A DNA stretch of 13,015 nt, from assembly GCA_021805885.1 (NCBI GenBank), contig JAJZDR010000072.1, positions 1 through 13,015 on the forward strand. The letters run 5' to 3'. Positions within the stretch are counted from its first letter, which is position 1. Each line of letters opens with the position of its first letter. Both the position numbers and the translations under genes were made by a program. Shown here one piece after another: positions 6,713 through 12,841 of the stretch. The DNA is from a bacterium. Its GTDB lineage: Bacteria > Patescibacteria > Dojkabacteria > JAKAPS01 > JAJZLI01. The notes beneath the pieces are model-generated. The model was not told the DNA's origin. It saw nothing but the letters and a program-made list of their open reading frames with translations, and made no database searches.

Positions 6713-8065
6713 ATGAACAACTTGTTATACCTCTATCCTAATAAAAAAATGCTTACTATTCTCATAGACCCATTAACAATCTGGAAAGAAAAATCTAATG
6801 GATTAGGGGAAGATTTTATTAATCTCAAAACTTATATAAGTATATTACAATACTTGTTAGAGGAGATACCAAATAATAATATTATAATAAAAGTAATATA
6901 TCCTCAGTATCTTTGGCCCACACAGAGCAATCTCAACCCAGAATCATTCATTCCAATACACAAGTTCCGAGACCTTTCAGTAGTAAATGAGAACTGTATT
7001 AATGTAAATAAAATTAATAAATTCTCAGATTTAATCAAAGAACAAAAATCAAAAGCTGTTAGGACTTATTTATTAAAGAAAAAGAAAAAATATCTAAAAG
7101 AGTTAGATTTATCTAAAATACAAAAAGATCAAGTTTTAGAGATATTAAAAAATACAGATCGGAATCTTTATGAAGATGCAAAAGGAATATATGAGAGAAA
7201 TGTGCAGGATCTCATAGATTTGTATTTCGAGTATGAAGTTGATGTGATATTAACTACAAATGCAGTACTTATTGGTGAAAAGAAAAAACTAGAGAAAGAA
7301 TTCAAAATGTTTCTCCAAAATCCACTGCAACTTCGCGAAACAATTGACATTTTTCTAAAAGGAAATGATATATATTACAAAGAAACTTTAGGTCATCTAT
7401 CTTTTCCTTTATCATATTACACTTTAACTGATCCACATTTACATAAACTCGTTAAGTTATGGAATAAACTTGAAGAGGAGAAGAAATCAAATTTAAATAA
7501 TCAGTTTCGAAGTATGATTTTTAATCGTTATATTTTTTTGATGTATGCTAAAGATAAATTTAACTACTATATTATGCAAAAAGTAAGATTAGATGATAGT
7601 GATATAAAAAATAACGTCACCTTTATTGCAAGTTATCATTTAAATAACTTTTACTATCTTCTAACAGGTTTATTAGATAATATTGCCACTATAATTGACT
7701 TGTATTATAATTTGGGATTTTATGATAGCAAAAATCATCTCAAATGTTCATTGGGACATTCGGAATTTAAGAAAAAATTAAAAATAAAAAATTTAAAATT
7801 GTATAAGTTAATAGTTCAACAGAGCAGCTGGTTAAAAGATTTAAGATTAAAAAGGCATCCTGGTGCACATAGAGAAGTATTATTTTTTGCTGAACTTTAT
7901 GATAAAGAAAATAAAAATTTGTTAAGTGACGATATGATTATGTGTAGAGACATTAAAGGCAATTTTTATACTTTCAATGGTATTAATACAATAGAAGCTG
8001 ATCTTAAGAATCTGAATAACTTTTTAGATAACTTTTGTGAAGTCATGTTAAATAACGTAGATTAA
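6713..8065 (+). CDS. PIN-like plus HEPN-like domain protein, candidate RNase
   Basis: This 450-aa protein is not a glycosyltransferase. The N-terminal third starts with a hydrophobic strand ending in an acidic residue (LTILIDP, D19). After a long basic helical insertion it has ERNVQDLIDLYFEY (161-174; D166, D169) and then VDVILTTN (176-183). This order (strand-D, helix with D, strand-T-x-N) resembles a PIN-type nuclease fold. The C-terminal part (about 270-445) is all-helical and contains RHPGAH (R381, H386), an R-x4-H motif of HEPN RNases. The context and length recall Cthe_2314-like HEPN domains. No membrane segment is visible. It sits 23 bases after a GT4 gene, at the border of a region rich in other nuclease-like genes. 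A second ATG at residue 13 is possible. HEPN is moderately likely; PIN is a weaker inference needing structure prediction. Confidence 0.6.
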   Translation: MNNLLYLYPNKKMLTILIDPLTIWKEKSNGLGEDFINLKTYISILQYLLEEIPNNNIIIKVIYPQYLWPTQSNLNPESFIPIHKFRDLSVVNENCINVNKINKFSDLIKEQKSKAVRTYLLKKKKKYLKELDLSKIQKDQVLEILKNTDRNLYEDAKGIYERNVQDLIDLYFEYEVDVILTTNAVLIGEKKKLEKEFKMFLQNPLQLRETIDIFLKGNDIYYKETLGHLSFPLSYYTLTDPHLHKLVKLWNKLEEEKKSNLNNQFRSMIFNRYIFLMYAKDKFNYYIMQKVRLDDSDIKNNVTFIASYHLNNFYYLLTGLLDNIATIIDLYYNLGFYDSKNHLKCSLGHSEFKKKLKIKNLKLYKLIVQQSSWLKDLRLKRHPGAHREVLFFAELYDKENKNLLSDDMIMCRDIKGNFYTFNGINTIEADLKNLNNFLDNFCEVMLNNVD

Positions 8066-8145
8066 AAAACAATATTGAGTATCAAAATTATTTATATTTT
8101 ATTAAATCACCTAACAGAGATTGAATTAGAACAGACTTATCTTTG

Positions 8146-8413
8146 ATGAATAACGTTGTGTATATAGAGATTCCCTATTATATCTCAAAAACTTAGTTTG
8201 GTTCCCGCTTAATACTATCTAACCACAACTGAAGTAAATAAAAAAGAGAGAACAATGATCAAATGTCTGTTCAAGGTCCCAGTTTACCTAAAATAACATA
8301 GATTGTTCTTTAATCTTATTTTTGTGACAACATATAGTATTCAAGTGCAAATTCTAGAGTGGAATTTGATCTAGTCTTTGTTTAAGGTTTCATTTTTGAG
8401 TTTCTGTTAATCT
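8146..8413 (-). pseudogene. possible decayed transposase N-terminal region in the 403-bp gap
   Basis: The gap 8066-8468 has no intact gene. One minus-strand frame reads protein-like across several stops. It gives RLTETQK, a TGA, NLKQRLDQIPL, a TAG, NLHLNTICCHKNKIKEQ, and after a TAG VNWDLEQTF and later LSGNQTKFLRYN. This recalls the N-terminal helix, zinc-ribbon and 'LSG' turn of IS1595-type transposases, which would agree with the clearer remnant at 12562-12690. At least four in-frame stops make it non-functional. The assignment is weak because the cysteine pairs of a zinc ribbon are not complete. Confidence 0.3.
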
Positions 8414-8468
8414 GAAAAATAGTATTTCAAAATATTCAAGAATAATTTTTTATAACGAAAAGAATAAT

Positions 8469-9347
8469 TTAAAGAAATCTTCCAGTTGAAGATGATTTTA
8501 TACTAATGTAGTAACAATTTTCTAATTTTTTATCTTTACTTAACTTAATAGTTAGAGTCCCATTTTTTCCTTTATAGACCCTTTCTTGCTCATCAAATAA
8601 TGAACTAAGTTCTTGGTATGCATTATCAAATAAACAATCGTAAAAATAGATTCCACGCGAAAGTTTATCAACAAGTTCTGATCTTAAAAGTTTCTTTTGA
8701 GCAAAAATTAAGTTTATAAAATTATCACCAAAAACATAAGTATTATGTGCAAATGCATTCCGTAAATCCTTATCATAAAATTCATTGAAAATTGAGGCTA
8801 AATCAATACCAAGCTTCTTTGATTTTGATGAAATCATATTGATCTTGTCAGAAATAGATATCTCGCGACTTTGCATCCGACTTGACAACTTCTTAAACAT
8901 ATCTAATTTCTTCTTATTGTCTCCTTCCAGAGTTATCTGCTCTAATTCTTTCTCAAAATCAATTGTCTTTAGAGGAATCTTTGGGTCTCCAAAAATATAA
9001 AGGTTGTAAGATTTTCCATTTGCAATTTCAATAAGGTTATAAAGATAAATATAAAGTGGATATGCCTCTATAATATGACAGTAGAGAAGAAGTCGTAGCT
9101 TAATTTTCATTTTTTCACTAATTTGACTTTGTTGGTCAAGAATATCTGTTGCTTTAATAATGCTTCTTCTCATATCTTCCAACTCTGAGATTATATCAGA
9201 ACTTGAATTTACTTGCATTTTTCCTTGAAAATATAGATTTGCACTCATATACTCCTTTTCATCGACATCTTTTGCTTTTTTAGCTAATAAGACAATAATG
9301 TCTTTATACCTTTTTTGTGTTTCATCTGAGGGATACTTTATTTTCAT
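8469..9347 (-). CDS. HEPN-like protein (R-x4-H motif), function unknown
   Basis: This 292-aa, mostly helical, soluble protein carries DKDLRNAFAHNTY at residues 192-204. RNAFAH (R196, N197, H201) is a textbook HEPN R-x4-H motif including the Asn that often follows the Arg. The preceding helices (about 78-112 and 165-195) would supply the rest of the four-helix HEPN core. The last 45 residues (KGKNGTLTIKLSKDKKLENCYYI) look like a short beta sheet. HEPN proteins of this type act as RNases in toxin-antitoxin, abortive infection and CRISPR-linked systems, but no antitoxin gene is next to it. Upstream are decayed sequences; downstream is the gap with a possible transposase remnant, so it stands alone. 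Two candidate -10 boxes precede it, and no ribosome binding site is visible. The motif is seen directly; the activity is inferred. Confidence 0.6.
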   Translation of the reverse strand: MKIKYPSDETQKRYKDIIVLLAKKAKDVDEKEYMSANLYFQGKMQVNSSSDIISELEDMRRSIIKATDILDQQSQISEKMKIKLRLLLYCHIIEAYPLYIYLYNLIEIANGKSYNLYIFGDPKIPLKTIDFEKELEQITLEGDNKKKLDMFKKLSSRMQSREISISDKINMISSKSKKLGIDLASIFNEFYDKDLRNAFAHNTYVFGDNFINLIFAQKKLLRSELVDKLSRGIYFYDCLFDNAYQELSSLFDEQERVYKGKNGTLTIKLSKDKKLENCYYISIKSSSTGRFL

Positions 9348-9356
9348 TTTGTGTAG

Positions 9357-9389
9357 AATATAACTTTAAATACCATTAGCATGATTATA
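9357..9389 (-). promoter_or_regulatory. candidate promoter region of the 292-aa HEPN-like gene
   Basis: Minus-strand TATATT (9362-9357) ends 9 bases before the ATG and would give an almost leaderless transcript. Minus-strand TATAAT (9389-9384) lies 36 bases before it and is the better match, but would give a leader of about 30 bases lacking a ribosome binding site. Which one is used cannot be decided from sequence. Confidence 0.35.
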
Positions 9390-9497
9390 CTATATATGTA
9401 TTTACTAAAACATTGGAAGACTAATTTCTTCTTTACATCTTTACAGAAGTTCTGATTTCTTTGAGTCAAGTAGAATATAGAAAATATAATCTACAAG

Positions 9498-9535
9498 AAA
9501 TTACAAATTAATCTAAAAATATATCAATATAATTA
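9498..9535. repeat. 38-bp dispersed repeat, copy 1
   Basis: This stretch matches 12213-12250 in the same orientation at 34 of 38 positions without gaps, while the flanks differ. Its right end coincides with the TAA stop codon of a short minus-strand reading frame, exactly as copy 2 coincides with the stop of the NYN-like pseudogene. Confidence 0.7.
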
Positions 9536-9598
9536 TTTTTTTACAATTGAAAAATCTAGATTTTTTATATATGATGGAGGATTCATTTCTTTTTTCAT
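9533..9598 (-). CDS. tiny 21-codon reading frame overlapping the nuclease tail
   Basis: The reading frame MKKEMNPPSYIKNLDFSIVKK begins in an ATGA overlap with the TGA that ends the extended nuclease frame, a typical coupled-translation arrangement. It contains a 16-bp perfect DNA palindrome (9550-9565). It ends at the TAA that begins the 38-bp dispersed repeat. It is too short to classify; it may be the surviving start of a lost downstream gene or a chance frame. Confidence 0.25.
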   Translation of the reverse strand: MKKEMNPPSYIKNLDFSIVKK

Positions 9599-9738
9599 AT
9601 TTTATTTAATGCATCTAATTGAACTATGCAATCATAGAGTTTCCTATATGTATTTGCCATCTTAGGGTTTTCCGGATCTAATTTACCTACACTCTTTGCT
9701 GCCTTTGCAAGTTTTATAAGTACTTGAGGTATATCCTT
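9595..9738 (-). pseudogene. detached C-terminal tail of the PD-(D/E)XK nuclease
   Basis: Directly after the TAA at 9741-9739, the same frame continues for 47 codons to a TGA. It starts KDIPQVLIKLAKAAKSVGKL and ends YRKLYDCIVQLDALNKI. It has normal codon use and a clear helical pattern. In memory of related proteins, the segment ending '...R-G-x-x-V-x-x-I-P' continues with 'x-x-I-P-x-V-L-x-x-L-x-x-A-A-x-x-x-G-K', which is what is seen here. One base change (TAA to, for example, CAA, GAA or AAA) would restore a 296-aa protein. Confidence 0.65.
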
Positions 9739-10485
9739 TTATGGTATTGCTTTTACTTGTAATCCCCTAAAGTTTGTAACAATACATCCTATAGCACCTG
9801 GAAGTCTAGATATATTTACTGATCCATCATATAAAAGATATGGTAATTTCCACGTATTAGGTTTGTTTGGATCTCCTACATATGCAAAACAACGTGAAGG
9901 GAGTTTATACTGTTTATTTAAAAGTTCATCTGTGATAGTTTTTCCATCCATAAGTTTTTCTGAATTAGTTTTTTTAAAATTTACATCTGTATTTTTCTTT
10001 TTATCAATACCGTTGATACTTATATAATATAGATCTCCATCTGGAGTATCACTAGATAGAGATATAAATATTCTTGGTTCAGTAGAACTTCCATTAAAAT
10101 TTAATATATATAATTTTTCTCCATCAGAAATTCCTATCATAAATACTTTTTGCTTAGATGCATAGCGCAAAGCTTGCTCTATATGTTTTTGAACTTGAAG
10201 GTGATTCCATGATATTCCTCCAGGTCTTTTTGTTTCAATTAATATTCTTTTTATTCCTAATTTTGTTATTTCTATATCAGCATAGTCTACTTGATAGTTA
10301 AGATCCTTAATATCCCAGTCAAGTAGGTCTGTGAATAATGAAGTTAATATATTTTCTGTTAATTTTTCAGGAGATTTTCCAAATCTTTGTCCTTGGGTCA
10401 GTATTTCTTTCCTTTTACTTATAAAACTAAACCACTGTGTATTCAGTCTCTCTTGAAATTTTTTATATTTTGCTTGATTCTCCAT
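9739..10485 (-). CDS. PD-(D/E)XK nuclease-like protein, HsdR N-terminal type, prematurely stopped
   Basis: This 248-aa product has a type I restriction HsdR N-terminal-like core: a helix with E45 (LTENILTSLF), DWDIKDLNYQVDYADIEI (D70) and ILIETKRPGG, where E84-T85-K86 gives the E-x-K half of PD-(D/E)XK. An acidic/Gln-rich helix QVQKHIEQALRYA (98-110) and a last strand VFMIGISDGEKLYIL (114-128) follow. This fold binds Mg2+ and cuts DNA, or rarely RNA. A linker leads to a second domain (about 194-248) with CFAYVGDPNKPNTWKLPYL and RLPGAIGCIVTNFRG. That domain is cut by a TAA although the frame continues for 47 sensible codons. There is no helicase domain, so this is not a complete HsdR. The gene is divergent from the 493-aa DUF5677-like gene. 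It may be a recent pseudogene, a sequencing error, or a readthrough case. Confidence 0.7.
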   Translation of the reverse strand: MENQAKYKKFQERLNTQWFSFISKRKEILTQGQRFGKSPEKLTENILTSLFTDLLDWDIKDLNYQVDYADIEITKLGIKRILIETKRPGGISWNHLQVQKHIEQALRYASKQKVFMIGISDGEKLYILNFNGSSTEPRIFISLSSDTPDGDLYYISINGIDKKKNTDVNFKKTNSEKLMDGKTITDELLNKQYKLPSRCFAYVGDPNKPNTWKLPYLLYDGSVNISRLPGAIGCIVTNFRGLQVKAIP

Positions 10486-10498
10486 TTATATTAATAAA

Positions 10499-10507
10499 AT
10501 TATATCA
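10499..10507 (-). promoter_or_regulatory. extended -10 promoter of the nuclease-like gene
   Basis: Minus-strand TGATATAAT (10507-10499) is a perfect extended -10 element ending 13 bases before the ATG at 10485. The predicted leader is only about 6 bases and has no ribosome binding site. No -35 box stands out. Confidence 0.6.
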
Positions 10508-10558
10508 TAAATTTAATATGTGAATATATAAGAAAGTATCTACTCATTAACATAAGAG

Positions 10559-10567
10559 TGATATAAT
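10559..10567 (+). promoter_or_regulatory. extended -10 promoter of the DUF5677-like gene
   Basis: TGATATAAT on the plus strand, the same extended -10 sequence as at 2159 and on the minus strand at 10507, lies 30 bases before the ATG at 10598. It predicts a leader of roughly 24 bases without a Shine-Dalgarno match. An in-frame TAA at 10580-10582 excludes an earlier start codon between promoter and ATG. Confidence 0.55.
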
Positions 10568-10597
10568 CTATATAGTATTTAAATATGTAATAAACAT

Positions 10598-12079
10598 ATG
10601 AGTGATAATGAAACAAAGCTTAAAGACTATAAGAGAGATGGAAAGACATTAATTCCTCCTCTGGCACAAATACCAATGAAGACATCTTCGTGGGTTAATG
10701 ATAGGCTTCCTGAAATGCTGTGGGCAGGATTAATCTTGGGAGAAATGGATAGAGAAAAAGCTTTGGACTTTTTTCGGTATATTGCTGACTTTGTATCAAA
10801 AAATAATGACTGCTCAGATATTACCATTTCTGGAATAGGTGCAGTTAACAAATCACTAAGAAGGGATTTTATCAAACATATATTATCATACAACAGTGAT
10901 ATTAAGGTTATACTTCGACCATTAATGCTATTTGAACAACTACCGGCTTATTCTGATTGGCATGAAATATTAGGTAGTACCGTTCCAAAGGAAGATTGGA
11001 ATAAGATAGCGAATGCTGTAAATGAAATCTTCTTTCATCAGTCTCAAAAAGTAACTGATTGTAGATGGCTCCGAGTGTTCTCCTTATGTGTAGCAGGGAA
11101 ACTGTATTGTCCTTCGGAAAATATTAAAGAAATAGTAAACTATCCAAATTATGGAGATTTAAGAGCCGTTAGGCCATTTATGCGTGCTATGGAAATCACT
11201 TTAGAATATTCAAAAATAAATAGTAACTGGTCTGAGGATTTCTGGAAAGTTTCTTTTGATCAAACAGAATGCTTTCCAGAAATTACTATAGATACTAATT
11301 TAAAAGAAGAATGTCAGAAAATGATAGATAAGTTTCATACAGAAAGAGACTTCTATCTGAAAGATTCTGCTCAGGTTTGGCATGATTTAATTGATTACTT
11401 CTTGAATCAGGAAAAAACTTCAGATATTGATCCTCGATTCGAGGGAGTTTTTGGTCTTGCACTTTATGGAATCTCTTTATTTTGTGAAGTTATCCTTTAT
11501 CAAACTCCTTCTTCAATAACATCAAGGATCAATCTACGTACATTGATTGAAATTTACATTACACTTGCCTATTTATTAAAAAAGGAGAAAGTTGATAATA
11601 ATGTCTGGGATACCTATCGTCAATATGGGACTGGCCAACTAAATCTCATTTATCAAAAACAAAAAACAGCTACCAAAAAAATTAACTGTATTGAGATTGA
11701 AAGATTAAGAGAGTTAGCAAACGAAAACAAGTGGATAGAATTTGTTCCTATTAATGTGGGACATTGGGATTCTTTAGATTTGAGGAAAATGAGTGAAGAG
11801 GTCGGATTAAAAGATATTTATGATGAATACTATAACTATACTTCAGGATTTATACATGGTAGTTGGGGAGCTATTAGAGAATCTATCTATCAAAAATGTA
11901 TGAATCCATTACATCGTTATCATAGTATACCAGTTTTTGAATTCCCATTAATGCCAAGTACAATAGATGATAGTATTGATATTATAAACAAGATACTAGA
12001 TCAACTATCAATAGCTTATCCTAAGTTCGACTCTCGAATTAAACAATATAAGGAAGAATCGACTACTCCAAATAGATAG
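10598..12079 (+). CDS. large helical protein with DUF5677-like C-terminal domain
   Basis: This 493-aa protein has no signal peptide. The N-terminal half begins with LIPPLAQIP-MKTSSWVNDRLPEMLWAGLIL (18-47), a helical region with conserved-looking Trp and Arg residues, followed by DREKALDFFRYIADFV. The C-terminal half has hydrophobic helices at about 283-302, then SRINLRTLIEIYITLAYLLK (309-328) with an R-x4-E pattern, and YYNYTSGFIHGSWGAIRESI (411-430) with S416 and H420. The paired 'R-x-x-x-E ... Y-x-x-x-S-x-x-x-H' helices are typical of DUF5677 proteins, which recur in bacterial accessory and defence-like regions. No catalytic motif can be named. It is divergent from the PD-(D/E)XK nuclease gene, with a 112-bp region carrying a promoter in each direction, so the two may form a unit. 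Its reading frame is intact, unlike its neighbours. Domain call is from pattern memory. Confidence 0.6.
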   Translation: MSDNETKLKDYKRDGKTLIPPLAQIPMKTSSWVNDRLPEMLWAGLILGEMDREKALDFFRYIADFVSKNNDCSDITISGIGAVNKSLRRDFIKHILSYNSDIKVILRPLMLFEQLPAYSDWHEILGSTVPKEDWNKIANAVNEIFFHQSQKVTDCRWLRVFSLCVAGKLYCPSENIKEIVNYPNYGDLRAVRPFMRAMEITLEYSKINSNWSEDFWKVSFDQTECFPEITIDTNLKEECQKMIDKFHTERDFYLKDSAQVWHDLIDYFLNQEKTSDIDPRFEGVFGLALYGISLFCEVILYQTPSSITSRINLRTLIEIYITLAYLLKKEKVDNNVWDTYRQYGTGQLNLIYQKQKTATKKINCIEIERLRELANENKWIEFVPINVGHWDSLDLRKMSEEVGLKDIYDEYYNYTSGFIHGSWGAIRESIYQKCMNPLHRYHSIPVFEFPLMPSTIDDSIDIINKILDQLSIAYPKFDSRIKQYKEESTTPNR

Positions 12080-12099
12080 TAATGACAATAAAAGCCTAA

Positions 12100-12134
12100 G
12101 TAGACTACACATGGCGTAAACTCCGTGAATCTAC
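12100..12134. other. stem-loop downstream of the DUF5677-like gene
   Basis: GTAGA (12100-12104) pairs with TCTAC (12130-12134). Inside it CAC and GG pair with CC and GTG around an 8-base loop. It is more GC-rich than its surroundings and lies 21 bases after the stop, but there is no T tract, so a rho-independent terminator is not supported. The rest of 12080-12247 shows no gene. Confidence 0.3.
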
Positions 12135-12212
12135 GTTTGGACTAGTAGATATGATAAATTTATAGAAGATCCAATAGTTAAATTTCGTAAACCATGAAAG
12201 AATTGACTTAAT

Positions 12213-12250
12213 AAATTACAAATCAATCTAAAAATATCTCAGTGTAATTA
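12213..12250. repeat. 38-bp dispersed repeat, copy 2
   Basis: This stretch matches 9498-9535 at 34 of 38 positions in the same orientation. Its last three bases are the stop codon of the NYN-like pseudogene on the minus strand, so on that strand the repeat begins at the stop and extends into the 3' flank. Confidence 0.7.
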
Positions 12251-12538
12251 CGTTTCTTCAAAAATTTCCTCTAATTTAGAATCAAGGGTCAAAAACTTAT
12301 CTGCTAGATTATCCAAATCTTTAGATATCTTTTCTTTTGAACTTAAAGCTATCAAATATATATTTCTTCCTTGTTCTTGTATTGCATCAAATAATGGAAT
12401 CTGATTCCTATTTATTTGATAAAGTAAAGCATCACATATTAATTTTATGTCAATACCTACTTCTTTTATATATTTAGTATTTTTTGTTAATAAGGAAACT
12501 TAGCTAAGTTCAGATGCAAGCACAACATTATTAATCAC
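12248..12538 (-). pseudogene. decayed NYN-domain (LabA/PIN-like) RNase gene
   Basis: A 97-codon minus-strand frame from a GTG at 12538 to TAA at 12250-12248 is broken by an in-frame TAA at 12502-12500. It reads VINNVVLASELS, stop, VSLLTKNTKYIKEVGIDIKL, then ICDALLYQIN, RNQIPLFDAIQEQGRNIYLI, ALSSKEKISKDLDNLADKF. The order 'K-E-x-G-(V/I)-D-(I/V)-K-L ... D-A-L ... P-L-x-x-A-I-x-E-x-G' followed by a hydrophobic strand and 'S-K-x-L-x-x-x-A-D-x-F' is that of NYN/LabA-like nucleases. Between DALLYQIN and IPLFDAI a family member should have about 12-14 more residues holding 'L-x-S-x-D-x-D-F' with catalytic aspartates; these are missing. The N-terminal part with the first Asp is also absent. So the gene has lost its 5' part and its active site. 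An IS1595 remnant begins just upstream of it and may mark the break. Confidence 0.6.
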
Positions 12539-12561
12539 TCAAAAGAAAAGTATGTTAATAA

Positions 12562-12690
12562 GATTATTTAATTCAAACCATTGAATGGTTTTGTAGTTTG
12601 ATAAAATGCTCCATCAAGGGAACGCATATACATATGCCAAGAGAATACCTGTAAGACTATTTTAATGAGTTTATCTGAAAATATAAATAA
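12562..12690 (+). mobile_element. IS1595-type transposase remnant, C-terminal end
   Basis: The plus strand reads (T)IEWFCSLIKCSIKGTHIHMP, then REYL, a TAA, DYFNEFI, a TGA and KYK. This matches the end of IS1595-family DDE transposases, which reads approximately 'N-T-I-E-G-F-W-S-L-L-K-R-G-I-x-G-T-Y-H-H-V-S-x-K-H-L-Q-R-Y-L-D-E-F-x-x-R-Y-N'. The E of TIEW (12583-12585) would be the last catalytic acid. The TGA stands where an aromatic or Trp codon is expected. A frameshift just before 12577 seems likely, since the preceding NSN fits in another frame. Only about 40 codons are recognisable and no terminal inverted repeats were identified. A 70-codon minus-strand frame over this spot (12568-12780) is a shadow. 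Confidence 0.6.
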
Positions 12691-12782
12691 CCTTACTTGT
12701 ATTATGCCTTTTTCTAAAATAATACCTCCATGAGAATTCTTAGCAGTTGACATTTTCTTGGTTAGGTTAAGTATAAACACAT

Positions 12783-12814
12783 TATATTAGTATGACAGCT
12801 AGAATACTAATATA
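12783..12814. repeat. 11-bp perfect inverted repeat
   Basis: TATATTAGTAT (12783-12793) and ATACTAATATA (12804-12814) are perfect reverse complements around a 10-base loop. A run of T follows 5 bases later on the plus strand (12820-12825). It could be an AT-rich terminator, for the plus strand or downstream of the minus-strand gene ending at 12842, or a remnant of an insertion-sequence end. Confidence 0.45.
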
Positions 12815-12841
12815 TACTATTTTTTGTTGCAAGCATAATAA

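Noticed and set aside
4397..9597. Alternative genetic code with TGA as Gly or Trp
   Set aside because: All intact frames lack internal TGA, glycines in conserved motifs use GGN and tryptophans TGG. The two terminal TGA codons lie where the proteins should end. TGA within the transposase remnants occurs together with TAA and TAG, which is simple decay.
12099..12172. Plus-strand frame reading YTWRKLRESTFGLVDMI as a gene remnant
   Set aside because: Too short, bounded by stops on both sides, and I could not match it to a family with any confidence.
12568..12780. 70-codon minus-strand frame
   Set aside because: It is a shadow of the IS1595-type transposase remnant read on the plus strand; it has no recognisable protein pattern of its own.
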